Below, one piece after another: positions 48,700-56,753 of a stretch of DNA of 64,000 bases. The notes under the pieces are model-generated. The model ran no database searches. It saw only the letters and a program-made list of their open reading frames with translations, and was not told where the DNA came from. The translations under genes were made by a program, and so were the position numbers. The stretch comes from Micromonospora antibiotica (GTDB taxonomy: Bacteria > Actinomycetota > Actinomycetes > Mycobacteriales > Micromonosporaceae), in assembly GCF_017599305.1 (NCBI RefSeq), contig NZ_JAGFWR010000005.1, positions 186,001 to 250,000 on the forward strand, in the 5' to 3' direction. The first letter of the stretch is position 1. The number at the start of each line of letters is the position of its first letter.

Positions 48700-51219
48700 T
48701 CAACCACTCCCCTCCACGCCCGGGCCAGGAGTCCCGCCCGCACCTGTCCCGGCGGTGACCCGGGTCAGCAGGTCACGGACGCGGGCGGCGTCCGGGTGGC
48801 CGAGGTCGTCGAAGATGTCCAGCGCCCGCCGCCAGGTCCGCAGGGCACCGGGTACGTCCCCCGCCGCCTGCCGGGTCGCACCGAGCCGGGTCAGGGTGTC
48901 GGCCTCGTCGTACCGGTCACCGATGCGCCGGTAGAGCGCCAGCGCCAGGCCGTAGCAACGGATCGCCCGCCGGTGCTGGCCCAGCCGGTCGTGGATGAAG
49001 CCCAGGCTGTCCCAGGTGTTCGCCTCGCCGTGCCGGTCGCCGGTCGGGCGTAGCAGGGCCAACGCCTGGGAGCAGTGCTCCAGCGCCGGCCCGTACTGGC
49101 CGAGTTGGGCGTGCGCCCAGCCGACCCCGTTGCGGGCGCTGGCCTCCCCGGCCAGGTGCCCGGCGGCCCGGTAGAGCGCCAGCGCCCGCTGCCCGTGCTC
49201 CAACGCCTCGGCGTACCGGCCGAGCCCGTCGAACATCGCGCCGAACGCCCGGTGGGTGCGCGCCTGCCCGGTGTGGTCGCCCAACGCGGCGAACAGGGTC
49301 AGCGCCTCCCGGTAGTGCGCGACCGCCTCGTCCAGCCGACCCAACCGGTAGAGCACCCGGGCCAGGTCACGGTGGGCGTTCGCCTGCCCCGCCCGGTCCC
49401 CCGCCCGTTGCGCCCCGGCCAGGGCGGCCTGCTGGGCGGCGGCCAGGTCCAGCCAGTTCCCCCGGCGCTGGAGGAAATCCACCAGGGTCCAGGCCAGTTG
49501 CCAGGCATGGCCGTCGAACCCGGTACGCCGCGCGTGCGAGACCGCCGCCAACAGCACCGGGTACTCGGTGGTGAACCAGGCCAGGGCCGCAGCGTGGTCG
49601 GTCAACTCCTCGGGCGTCACCCCGGGCAGGGCGGTCGCCAGCACCACCGGGTCCCGACCGGGTTGCAGCAGCAGCGCCGCCGTGTGCGCGGTGTGCAGGT
49701 AGTGGTCCAGTCCTCGCCGGACCGCGGCCTGCCGCTCCTCGGCGGGGTCGAGGCTCTCGGCCAACTCGCCCGCGTACGCCCGCAGCAGGTCGTGCGCGGT
49801 GAACCGGCCGGGCGCGTGTTCGGTGACCAGGTGGGCGTGGGCCAACTCGGCCAGCAGCCGGGACACCTGGCTGCGGGGCAGTCCGGCCAGGCTGGCCGCT
49901 GCGGCGATCCCGACGTCCGGCCCCGGGTGCGAGCCGAGCAGCCGGAACAGTCGCGCCGCCGGTGGGGTCAGGTTCCGGTAGGACCAGGAGAAGACCGACT
50001 GCACGTCGGTGCCGGTGTCCCCGCCGTCGAAGGAGTCCAGCAGGCGGGGCGCCTCCCGCAGCTCGGTGACGATGGTGGACAGGGGGAACGCGGGGTGCGC
50101 CGCCCCGCGCGCGGCGAGCACGGCCAACGCCAACGGCAGCCGTACGCACCGCTCGATCATTTCCTCCACCGCCTGTGGTTCGCCCGTCAACCGGGCCGCG
50201 CCGAGCCGGCGGGCCAGCAGTTGCCAGGCCTCGGCGGTGCTGAGCAGGTCGACGGCGATCTGCCGGGCCCCCTCGGTGGCGATCAGCCCGGCCAGCCGGT
50301 TGCGACTGGTGACCAGGAACAGGCAGCTCGGGCCGCCGGCCAACAGCGGCCGGACCTGCTCGACGTCGCGGGCGTTGTCCAGCAGCACCAGCATCCGCCG
50401 GCCGGAGAGCAGACTGCGGTAGAGGCCCACCTGCGCGGGCAGGTGGGTGGGGATGCGCTCGGGCGGCACCTCGAGGGCCTCCAGGAATCCCCGGACCGCC
50501 TCGGCGGCCGTCACCACCGCCCCGGTGGCGTCGAAGCCACGCAGGTCGACGTAGAGCTGGCCGTCCGGGAAGCGGTCGGCGACCCGGTGGGCCCAGTGCA
50601 ACGCCAACGTCGTCTTGCCGACCCCGGCCGTGCCCGACAGGGTCATCGTGGTGGTCGACTCGGCGCAGCCGGGCGTGCCGTGGCCGGCGCAACCGGCGTC
50701 GAGCTGGGCGAGCTGCGCGGCCCGCCCGACGAAACCGGGCAGCGCCGGGGGCAGTTGCCGGGGCACCGGAAGCCGCGCCGCCGGTGTGCCGGCCCGGGTG
50801 CCGCCGGCTCTGGCCCGGACGGTCGCGCGGCCGGCCCGGCCGGCGGGCGGGTGTTCCGGGTTGGTGTTCCGCCGGCGTTCCTCGACCCGGTCCCGCGCGG
50901 TGGCCAGCGCCCCCTGCTCGGCGGGGCTGGCCCCGAGCAACCGGATCAGCGTGTCGAAGCGCTCCGGTGGGGGCAGGATGTTGCCGGCGAAGTACTCCCC
51001 GATCACCCCCCTCGACCAGCCGGTCTTCGCCGCCAGTTGGCGGTAGGTCAGTGGGGTCTCACCCTGCTGCCGGGCCTCCCGGCGGCGCAGCTGGCGCAGC
51101 AGCCCGGCCAGCTCCTGCACGGTCTGCGCCCCGGCATCCAGGTGGGTCACCGCCGCTGCGGGACGGTTCGTCCCGGTGCCCCCCTGTCGCGCGCCCGAAG
51201 GTACCCGTTGGTCGGACAT
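48700..51219 (-). CDS. NB-ARC/TPR regulator with N-terminal HTH
   Basis: 839 residues. The N-terminal XRE-type helix-turn-helix (LTYRQLAAKTGWSRGVIGEYFAG, 58-80) is followed by a disordered linker, a STAND/NB-ARC ATPase (P-loop GTAGVGKTT, 196-204; RMLVLLDNA as Walker B; LPLALAVLAARGA), a winged-helix region and about six TPR repeats to the C-terminus. This is the AfsR-like architecture in which XRE replaces the SARP domain. ATG 51219 has GGAGGG upstream; the longer frame is not supported. It is divergent from the secreted protease, and 51,220-51,512 should hold both promoters. Confidence 0.9.
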   Translation of the reverse strand: MSDQRVPSGARQGGTGTNRPAAAVTHLDAGAQTVQELAGLLRQLRRREARQQGETPLTYRQLAAKTGWSRGVIGEYFAGNILPPPERFDTLIRLLGASPAEQGALATARDRVEERRRNTNPEHPPAGRAGRATVRARAGGTRAGTPAARLPVPRQLPPALPGFVGRAAQLAQLDAGCAGHGTPGCAESTTTMTLSGTAGVGKTTLALHWAHRVADRFPDGQLYVDLRGFDATGAVVTAAEAVRGFLEALEVPPERIPTHLPAQVGLYRSLLSGRRMLVLLDNARDVEQVRPLLAGGPSCLFLVTSRNRLAGLIATEGARQIAVDLLSTAEAWQLLARRLGAARLTGEPQAVEEMIERCVRLPLALAVLAARGAAHPAFPLSTIVTELREAPRLLDSFDGGDTGTDVQSVFSWSYRNLTPPAARLFRLLGSHPGPDVGIAAAASLAGLPRSQVSRLLAELAHAHLVTEHAPGRFTAHDLLRAYAGELAESLDPAEERQAAVRRGLDHYLHTAHTAALLLQPGRDPVVLATALPGVTPEELTDHAAALAWFTTEYPVLLAAVSHARRTGFDGHAWQLAWTLVDFLQRRGNWLDLAAAQQAALAGAQRAGDRAGQANAHRDLARVLYRLGRLDEAVAHYREALTLFAALGDHTGQARTHRAFGAMFDGLGRYAEALEHGQRALALYRAAGHLAGEASARNGVGWAHAQLGQYGPALEHCSQALALLRPTGDRHGEANTWDSLGFIHDRLGQHRRAIRCYGLALALYRRIGDRYDEADTLTRLGATRQAAGDVPGALRTWRRALDIFDDLGHPDAARVRDLLTRVTAGTGAGGTPGPGVEGSG

Positions 51220-51512
51220 GCGCCCTCCACCCCCGTCATCCCGTCGCCCCGGAATGCCGACACCGGCAGGGTAGAACCGGTCACCCGATGCCGGTAGGTC
51301 ACCGCCGATGTATGACAGTTCCATGTCGCGCTGGTTTCGCCTGATGGGATGTGCCCCGCCCACCATCGGCGTGCGACCGGTCCGGGGGCCTCCGTCCGAC
51401 GCTGTCCGGGGGTGTCCAACGGTGTCCAGGATGGACCGCCGGACACCCTCGACACCTGCCAATGTCCCCAGGGCGGGCTGGTGCCCGCACCACTCTGGGG
51501 AAGGAACACTTC

Positions 51513-52808
51513 ATGACTCGTCCACACCCGACCGTGCTGCGGTCGGCAGGGATGCTGCGTCGCGTCGCCGTCGCCGCATTCGGCGTCACGATCCTCGTCG
51601 CGGGGGTGGCCACCGCGCCGGCCACCGCCGCACCCGCTCCCGCCGCGCCGGGCGGCAAGGCGGCCACCACCGGATCGTTCGTCGACAGCACGCCGGTGCC
51701 CGGGGGCTTCGCCTCCTGGAAGGAGCTGCTCACGTTGCAGCAGCGGATGAACACCGCTGCCGCCCGAATCACGAAGATCGCGCAGCGTGACGCCAAGTCC
51801 GGTTTCGCCGGTGTGGTCGCCGACCCCACCGCCCGTAAGCTGCAGGTCTTCTGGAAGGGCGAGGCACCGGCCAGCCTGGTGGCGACCAGCCGGGCCACCG
51901 TGCCGACCGAGGTGCTGCCCGCCGCGTACACCCGACGGGAGCTGGACGTCGCGGCGGCCAAGCTGCGCCGCTCGGCCGGCAACAAGATCACCACGGTCGG
52001 CCCGCGCGCCGACGGCGCCGGCCTCCTCGTCGGTACGCAGAGCGGCCTGCTCGGCGCGGCCAGCATGGCCGGCGTCCCGGTGACCGTGCAGACCGGGGTC
52101 TCCGCCACGCCCGCCACCCGGTGGGACGACACCGCCCCGTGGTGGGGCGGCGGCGCATGGCGCAACACCGCCACCGGTGGCGGCTGCTCGACCGGCTTCG
52201 GCGTGTTCCGCAACGGCGTCGCGCGGCTGCTCACCGCCGCGCACTGCGCCAACATCAACGTCGTCGCGGCCGACCCGACCGGTCAGACGATCGGCGCGGT
52301 CGGCATCCGCAACACCGGCACCGACACCCTGCTGCTGACCACCAGCGCGGGCGGCCGGGTCTTCAACAACAGCACCGACGCCAACGGCGCGGTGGTCAGC
52401 GAGTTCAGCAACCAGGTGATCGGCGCGCAGGCCAGCCAGGTCGGCAACTTCGTCTGCACCTCCGGGGCGTACTCGGGGACCCGCTGCTCGATCCAGGTCA
52501 AGGCCCGCGACCTGTGCATCAACGTACGTGACTTCGCCACGGTCTGCGGCCAGGTGCAGGCGGAGAGCACCACCCGTACCAACGCGGTCGGCCAGGGCGA
52601 CAGCGGCGGCCCGGTGGAGATCGTCAACGCGGCGAACACCCTCCAGGTCTGGGCCACCGGCACCAACACCGCCATCGACGACGTCAACACGCTGACGGCG
52701 TGCACCGGCTACGTTCCCGCCAACCGCAAGTGCGCCTGGCGGATGTACTACGAGGACATCAACTCCGGGATGTTCGGCGTCAGCGCCACGGGCGTGGTCC
52801 TCGGCTGA
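51513..52808 (+). CDS. Secreted trypsin-like (S1) serine protease
   Basis: 431 residues. The signal peptide is about 1-40 (VAVAAFGVTILVAGVATAPATA). A propeptide-like region of about 170 residues follows, then an S1 domain with the triad His244 (LTAAHCAN), Asp271 (NTGTDTLLL) and Ser364 (GQGDSGGPVE). Six to seven cysteines in the catalytic part suggest three disulfides. The long pro-region fits the alpha-lytic/streptogrisin-type zymogen. AAGGA precedes ATG 51513. It is divergent from the NB-ARC regulator. Confidence 0.9.
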   Translation: MTRPHPTVLRSAGMLRRVAVAAFGVTILVAGVATAPATAAPAPAAPGGKAATTGSFVDSTPVPGGFASWKELLTLQQRMNTAAARITKIAQRDAKSGFAGVVADPTARKLQVFWKGEAPASLVATSRATVPTEVLPAAYTRRELDVAAAKLRRSAGNKITTVGPRADGAGLLVGTQSGLLGAASMAGVPVTVQTGVSATPATRWDDTAPWWGGGAWRNTATGGGCSTGFGVFRNGVARLLTAAHCANINVVAADPTGQTIGAVGIRNTGTDTLLLTTSAGGRVFNNSTDANGAVVSEFSNQVIGAQASQVGNFVCTSGAYSGTRCSIQVKARDLCINVRDFATVCGQVQAESTTRTNAVGQGDSGGPVEIVNAANTLQVWATGTNTAIDDVNTLTACTGYVPANRKCAWRMYYEDINSGMFGVSATGVVLG

Positions 52809-53106
52809 CGGACCCGGTCCCCGGTCGACGAGGGCTGGCGGAGGAGGGTCGGTCGGCGGGGCAGGCTCCGCAACCGTCGATCGACCCGGCGGCCGGGTCG
52901 GCGTGCGTCCAGCACGCCGGCCCGGCCGTTCGTCGTCCACCGGCCCGGCCGTTCGTCGTCCACCGGGCAGGCGGGCGCGGTGGCGCGTCAGGCGTTCGGG
53001 CGTCGGGGGCCGGACCACCGCGGGCGGTCGACGCCACTGCGGCGACGCCGTCGAAAATCACGAATTCAGCGGAGATTGTCGTCAATGAAACGGTCGACTC
53101 CGGGCA

Positions 53107-53147
53107 CTGTTCGGAGGTTCGGCGCGTAGCGCGGATTATCCGAACAG
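53107..53147. promoter_or_regulatory. Inverted repeat upstream of the RiPP operon
   Basis: CTGTTCGG (53107-53114) and CCGAACAG (53140-53147) are perfect inverted repeats 25 bp apart, possibly two half-operators. Confidence 0.4.
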
Positions 53148-53214
53148 AGACGTACAAGCCTCTCATCATCCCCACAACCCAATAACCACCGAACAACTAG
53201 ACGTATTTGAATCC

Positions 53215-53243
53215 TTGCGTTCGGCACACGGCATTGTTAACCT
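53215..53243 (+). promoter_or_regulatory. Candidate promoter of the RiPP operon
   Basis: TTGCGT (53215-53220) and TAACCT (53238-53243) are 17 bp apart in the lower-GC stretch, about 118 bp before the MFS start. The match to consensus is moderate. Confidence 0.3.
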
Positions 53244-53360
53244 CATACGCACCCCACTCCACATTGGGGTAAAGGAATTCAGCCCCGGATCGCGCGAACT
53301 CGTACCGAAAAACCTCGCACCGATATTTGGGAAAATCATGAGCACAATGCGGCCAGGGCA

Positions 53361-54695
53361 ATGACGGCTGCCCCCAGCCAGGAAACAAAACCCGCAAATA
53401 GCCCCCACCGGGGCCGTGATTTCCGCCTCTACTGGATCGCCGGCGCAATCGACCAACTCGGGTCGCAGGCGTCCGGGATCGTTCTTCCCCTGGTCACCCT
53501 GGCCGTGACCGGCTCACCGGCGGCGGCCGGACTGGTCGGCGCCCTCGCCCTCGCCGGGCGGCTCGTCGCCGCTCCGGTGGCGGGGGTGCTGGCCGACCGG
53601 CTGCCGCGTAAACGCATGATGGTCAGCTCGCTGCTGGTCGCCGCCGCCGCGATGTCGACGATCTTCTTCGTACTGGTGGCCGACGTGGCGACCCTCGGCC
53701 TGCTGGCCGCCGCAGCGTTCGTCGAGGGGATCGCGCAGAGCGGCTACGAGGCGGCCGGCTCCGGTGCCATCCGCCGCCTGCTGCCGGCCGACGACCAGAA
53801 GGCACTGTCGCGGTTGGAGGCCCGCAACCACGCCGCCCGGCTCACCGGCCCGTTGTTGGGCGGGGTGCTCTACCAGCTCGCCCGCTGGCTGCCGTTCCTG
53901 GCGGACGTGCTGTCCTACCTGCTCGCGGCAGCTCTCGTCGCCACCATCCGGACCGACCTGACACCCGAACGCGCCGAGCGCACCTCGTTCCGCACCGACC
54001 TGCGCGTCGGGCTGCGCTTCGTGTGGCGGCAGCCGTTCCTGCGGTTCGTCACGATCTGGGCGGCCGGCATCAACTTCACCTTCGGCGCCCTCGTCTACTA
54101 CGCCATCCTGACCGCTGGTCGGCAGGGTGCCCCCGCGGCGTCGATCGGCCTGATCCTCACCATCGCCAGCGTCGGTGGCCTGAGCGGCGCGCTGGCCGCT
54201 CCGATGATCTTCAGCCGGGTCCGGCCGACGACCGTCATCGTGTTCGCCTCGTGGGCCATGGTCGGCCTCGTCGTCGCGATGTCCCAGGCCCGGCAGACCT
54301 GGAGCTACGGGCTGTTGTTCGGGTTGGTCTTCCTGCTCAGCCCGCTGCTCGGGGTCATCTTCCAGTCCCGGGTGATCGCGTTGACGCCCGACGAACTCCA
54401 GGGTCGGGTGGCGACCGTGATGGGCACCGTCGGCGAGGCGCTCCAGACGCCCGCGCCGCTGCTCGCCGGGGTGCTGGTGGCCTGGTACAGCCCGGGCACC
54501 GTCGCCCTGGTCTTCGCCGCCGCGCTGGCGCTGCTGGCCACGTACACCACCGTCAGCCTGCGCCAGCTCCGCGCCGGCGCCGGTGCGACGGCCGGCACCG
54601 ACCCCGGCCCGACCGACGGCACCGGCCCGACCGACGGCACCGATCCCGGCCCGGCCGCCGGTGCCGCCCCCGACCCCGAGGAGGCCCGCCGATGA
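53361..54695 (+). CDS. MFS transporter of the RiPP locus
   Basis: A 444-residue protein with about 12 membrane helices and the MFS loop signature (GVLADRLPRKRMM). It resembles the enterobactin-exporter-like/macrolide-efflux (DUF894-type) branch. The C-terminal 40 residues form a Gly/Thr/Pro/Asp tail of repeated GPTDGT units. Only a weak ribosome site precedes ATG 53361. It overlaps the peptidase gene by ATGA, placing it firmly in the operon, and a role in exporting or resisting the product is likely. Confidence 0.9.
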   Translation: MTAAPSQETKPANSPHRGRDFRLYWIAGAIDQLGSQASGIVLPLVTLAVTGSPAAAGLVGALALAGRLVAAPVAGVLADRLPRKRMMVSSLLVAAAAMSTIFFVLVADVATLGLLAAAAFVEGIAQSGYEAAGSGAIRRLLPADDQKALSRLEARNHAARLTGPLLGGVLYQLARWLPFLADVLSYLLAAALVATIRTDLTPERAERTSFRTDLRVGLRFVWRQPFLRFVTIWAAGINFTFGALVYYAILTAGRQGAPAASIGLILTIASVGGLSGALAAPMIFSRVRPTTVIVFASWAMVGLVVAMSQARQTWSYGLLFGLVFLLSPLLGVIFQSRVIALTPDELQGRVATVMGTVGEALQTPAPLLAGVLVAWYSPGTVALVFAAALALLATYTTVSLRQLRAGAGATAGTDPGPTDGTGPTDGTDPGPAAGAAPDPEEARR

Positions 54696-56509
54696 GTCGT
54701 GGTCACCGGCTGTTCTATCCGGCGCTGCCGGTCGTCGCCGAGCACGCGCCGCACCGGGCGGTCTACGTCGGTGACGCCGGGGGGCGCTGCGAGATCCTCA
54801 CCTGGGACCGGCTCGCCGGCACCGCCCGGCAGGTGACCGACCGGGCGGCCGGCACGATCCGGGCGGCGCTCGACCCGACCGGGTCCACCATCTGGTGGTT
54901 CGACGACGATCTCGGCGGCGTCGGCACCTGGCGGACGTGCGACTTCGACCAGCCCGACCGGTCCGTCGCGGCGCTGCCGTCGGTGCCGCCGGCCCGCCAC
55001 GCCGGCATCGCCATGGCCACCGACGGCACCACCGCGATCGGCCTGTCCGACGACGGCGGGATGACCCTGTTCCTGCGCACCGGCGACGGCCGGGTGAGCG
55101 AACGGACCCACGTCACCGGCTACGCCTACCTGGTCGATCTCGATCCGGCCGGGCGGCTCGCCGTGATCGGCGCCGATGCCGCCACCGACGCGGCGGTCAC
55201 GGTGGTCACCACCGACGGCGTCCGGGTGGCCGGCATCGCCGGTTGCGCCGACGGGCGGGTGTGGGCCCTCGGTTTCGCCCCCGGCTCCGGCCCGGCCCGG
55301 CTGCTGCTGGTGATCGAGGACGAGGGCGGCTACCTCCCGGCGACCTGGACCGAAGAGGAAGGTCTGGTCCGGCACGACTGGTGCCGCTTCGACACCGAGG
55401 TCACCGCCGGTTGGTTCCCGGACGGGCGGCGGCTGCTCGTCCGGCAGGACCGGCACGCCCGCAGCCTGCTGCACGAGGTGGACCTCGCCGGGCGGACCCG
55501 GGCGGTCGTCGACACCCCCACCGGCAGCATCCTGGACGCCGCGGTGTGGCCCGACGGGGACGTCGCCTACGTGTGGACCGACTCGGTGACCCCGCCCCAG
55601 CTGCGTTCCGTGCGTGGGGTGCAGCTGCCGGAGCACCCCGGCGGTCAGCCCGACGTGGGCGGGCCGGACCCCGTCGCGACGCCGGTGGAGCACCGCCGCG
55701 AGGAGATCCGGGTGCCGGGCCCCGGTGGGCCGATCCCCGCGCTGGTCGCCCTGCCGGCCGACCGGCAGGGACCGAGACCGGCCGTCTTCCTGGTCCACGG
55801 CGGGCCGTTCCAGCACGCCCGCGACGCCTACGACCCGCTGGTCGAGATCCTGGTCAGCACCGGCTGCGCGGTGGTCCGGGTCAACTACCGGGGCTCCAGC
55901 GGGTACGGCGCGACCTGGCGCAACGACTTCTCCGCCGGGGTCGGCCTCACCCAGTTGGCGGACCTCGCCGCGGTCCGGGCCCACCTGGTCGCCGCGGGCG
56001 TCGTCGAGGACCGGCGCACCGCCCTGTGGGGAACGTCGTGGGGCGGCTACCTGACCCTGCTCGCGCTCGGCCGGCAACCGGAGCTGTGGCGGCTCGGGAT
56101 CGCGATCAGCCCCGTCGCCGACTACGTCGCCGCGTTCGAGGCGGCCACCCCGGCGGTACGGGCGCTGGACGTGCTGCTGTTCGGCGGCACCCCCGACGAG
56201 GTGCCGCAGCGGTACGCCCGGTCCTCCCCGATCACCTACGTCGACCAGGTCCGGGCCCCGGTGCTGCTGGCCGTCTCCACGGGTGACGTGCGCTGCCCGC
56301 CGGCACCGGTGGAGCACTACGCGCGGCTGTTGGCCGAGCGCCGCATTCCCCACCAGGTGGTCCGGCGGCGGGCCGGTCACGAGGACTTCGACGCGCAGAG
56401 CCACCTGGCTCTGATGCAGACCGTGCTGCTGTTCATGCAGCGGCACTTCGACGGCGTGCGGGACGAAGGCACACCGGTGGCGCTCGCGATGGCGCGACCG
56501 GCGGGCTGA
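54692..56509 (+). CDS. S9 family (prolyl oligopeptidase-like) peptidase of the RiPP locus
   Basis: 605 residues, no signal peptide. The N-terminal half (to about 335) is a beta-propeller. The C-terminal half is an alpha/beta hydrolase with Ser449 (GTSWGGYL), Asp532 (STGDVRCPP) and His563 (RAGHEDF), and the oxyanion region VHGGPFQHARDAY. S9 enzymes cleave small peptides, often after Pro or other specific residues, and in RiPP loci they can remove the leader or trim the core. ATG 54692 overlaps the MFS stop; the precursor gene follows after 49 bp. Confidence 0.9.
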   Translation: MSRGHRLFYPALPVVAEHAPHRAVYVGDAGGRCEILTWDRLAGTARQVTDRAAGTIRAALDPTGSTIWWFDDDLGGVGTWRTCDFDQPDRSVAALPSVPPARHAGIAMATDGTTAIGLSDDGGMTLFLRTGDGRVSERTHVTGYAYLVDLDPAGRLAVIGADAATDAAVTVVTTDGVRVAGIAGCADGRVWALGFAPGSGPARLLLVIEDEGGYLPATWTEEEGLVRHDWCRFDTEVTAGWFPDGRRLLVRQDRHARSLLHEVDLAGRTRAVVDTPTGSILDAAVWPDGDVAYVWTDSVTPPQLRSVRGVQLPEHPGGQPDVGGPDPVATPVEHRREEIRVPGPGGPIPALVALPADRQGPRPAVFLVHGGPFQHARDAYDPLVEILVSTGCAVVRVNYRGSSGYGATWRNDFSAGVGLTQLADLAAVRAHLVAAGVVEDRRTALWGTSWGGYLTLLALGRQPELWRLGIAISPVADYVAAFEAATPAVRALDVLLFGGTPDEVPQRYARSSPITYVDQVRAPVLLAVSTGDVRCPPAPVEHYARLLAERRIPHQVVRRRAGHEDFDAQSHLALMQTVLLFMQRHFDGVRDEGTPVALAMARPAG

Positions 56510-56558
56510 CCCCGGCACGTGACCCGATCCCCTCGATAACGGAAAGGAGGTGAACGAC

Positions 56559-56660
56559 ATGCGCAAGAACGTTGTCGAGAACGACCCGATCAACGGCAAC
56601 CGCGACCAGCTCCGGGCCTCGAACGTCACGGTCACGGTCACGGTCAAGGTCAGCTTCTAG
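56559..56660 (+). CDS. RiPP precursor peptide, 33 residues
   Basis: ATG 56559 follows a near-perfect AAGGAGGTG site at 6 nt spacing, stronger than those of its neighbours, as expected for a precursor. The N-terminal part (MRKNVVENDPINGNRDQLRA) is polar and leader-like. The C-terminal 12 residues, NVTVTVTVKVSF, have Val at 23, 25, 27, 29 and 31, alternating with Thr, Thr, Thr, Lys and Ser, and end in Phe33. No Cys is present, so thioether or lanthionine rings are excluded. Placement between an S9 peptidase and a B12-radical SAM enzyme identifies it as the substrate. I know no characterised precursor with this core. Confidence 0.85.
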   Translation: MRKNVVENDPINGNRDQLRASNVTVTVTVKVSF

Positions 56661-56666
56661 CGGCCG

Positions 56667-56710
56667 TACGGGGTGGGGCCACCCGCCCGGGCAGGTGGCC
56701 CCACCCCGTA
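56667..56710 (+). terminator. Perfect 17-bp intra-operon hairpin
   Basis: TACGGGGTGGGGCCACC (56667-56683) pairs exactly with 56694-56710 around a 10-nt loop. It begins 6 bp after the precursor stop and ends 43 bp before the radical SAM start. A partial terminator or RNA-stabilising stem here would give more precursor than enzyme. Confidence 0.8.
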
Positions 56711-56753
56711 TCCGTCATCCGGTCCGAACAGCTCACGAGAGAGGAGAGGTTAC

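Larger units (their letters stand above)
52809..53360. other. Long gap before the RiPP locus with a lower-GC stretch
   Basis: About 550 bp. The first 230 bp are GC-rich with two copies of ccggcccggccgttcgtcgt. From about 53,050 to 53,360 GC falls sharply compared with the genes. This part contains an 8-bp inverted repeat and a candidate promoter, and no convincing gene. The drop in GC immediately upstream of the operon suggests a regulatory region or the edge of acquired DNA. An 8-residue frame (53338-53364) ends in ATGA overlap with the MFS start. Confidence 0.6.

Noticed and set aside
53088..53132. A 14-residue frame starting MKRSTPGT as a second RiPP precursor
   Set aside because: The only purine-rich site is about 12 nt away, and the sequence has no core-like region.
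53338..53364. Eight-residue frame ending in ATGA at the MFS start, as a possible second precursor
   Set aside because: Too short and without any leader/core pattern; at most a coupling leader.
53197..53448. Minus-strand 83-codon frame in the lower-GC region before the RiPP locus
   Set aside because: It has a fairly protein-like composition, but its start lies inside the MFS gene, it lacks a ribosome site, and its third-position GC is not raised.
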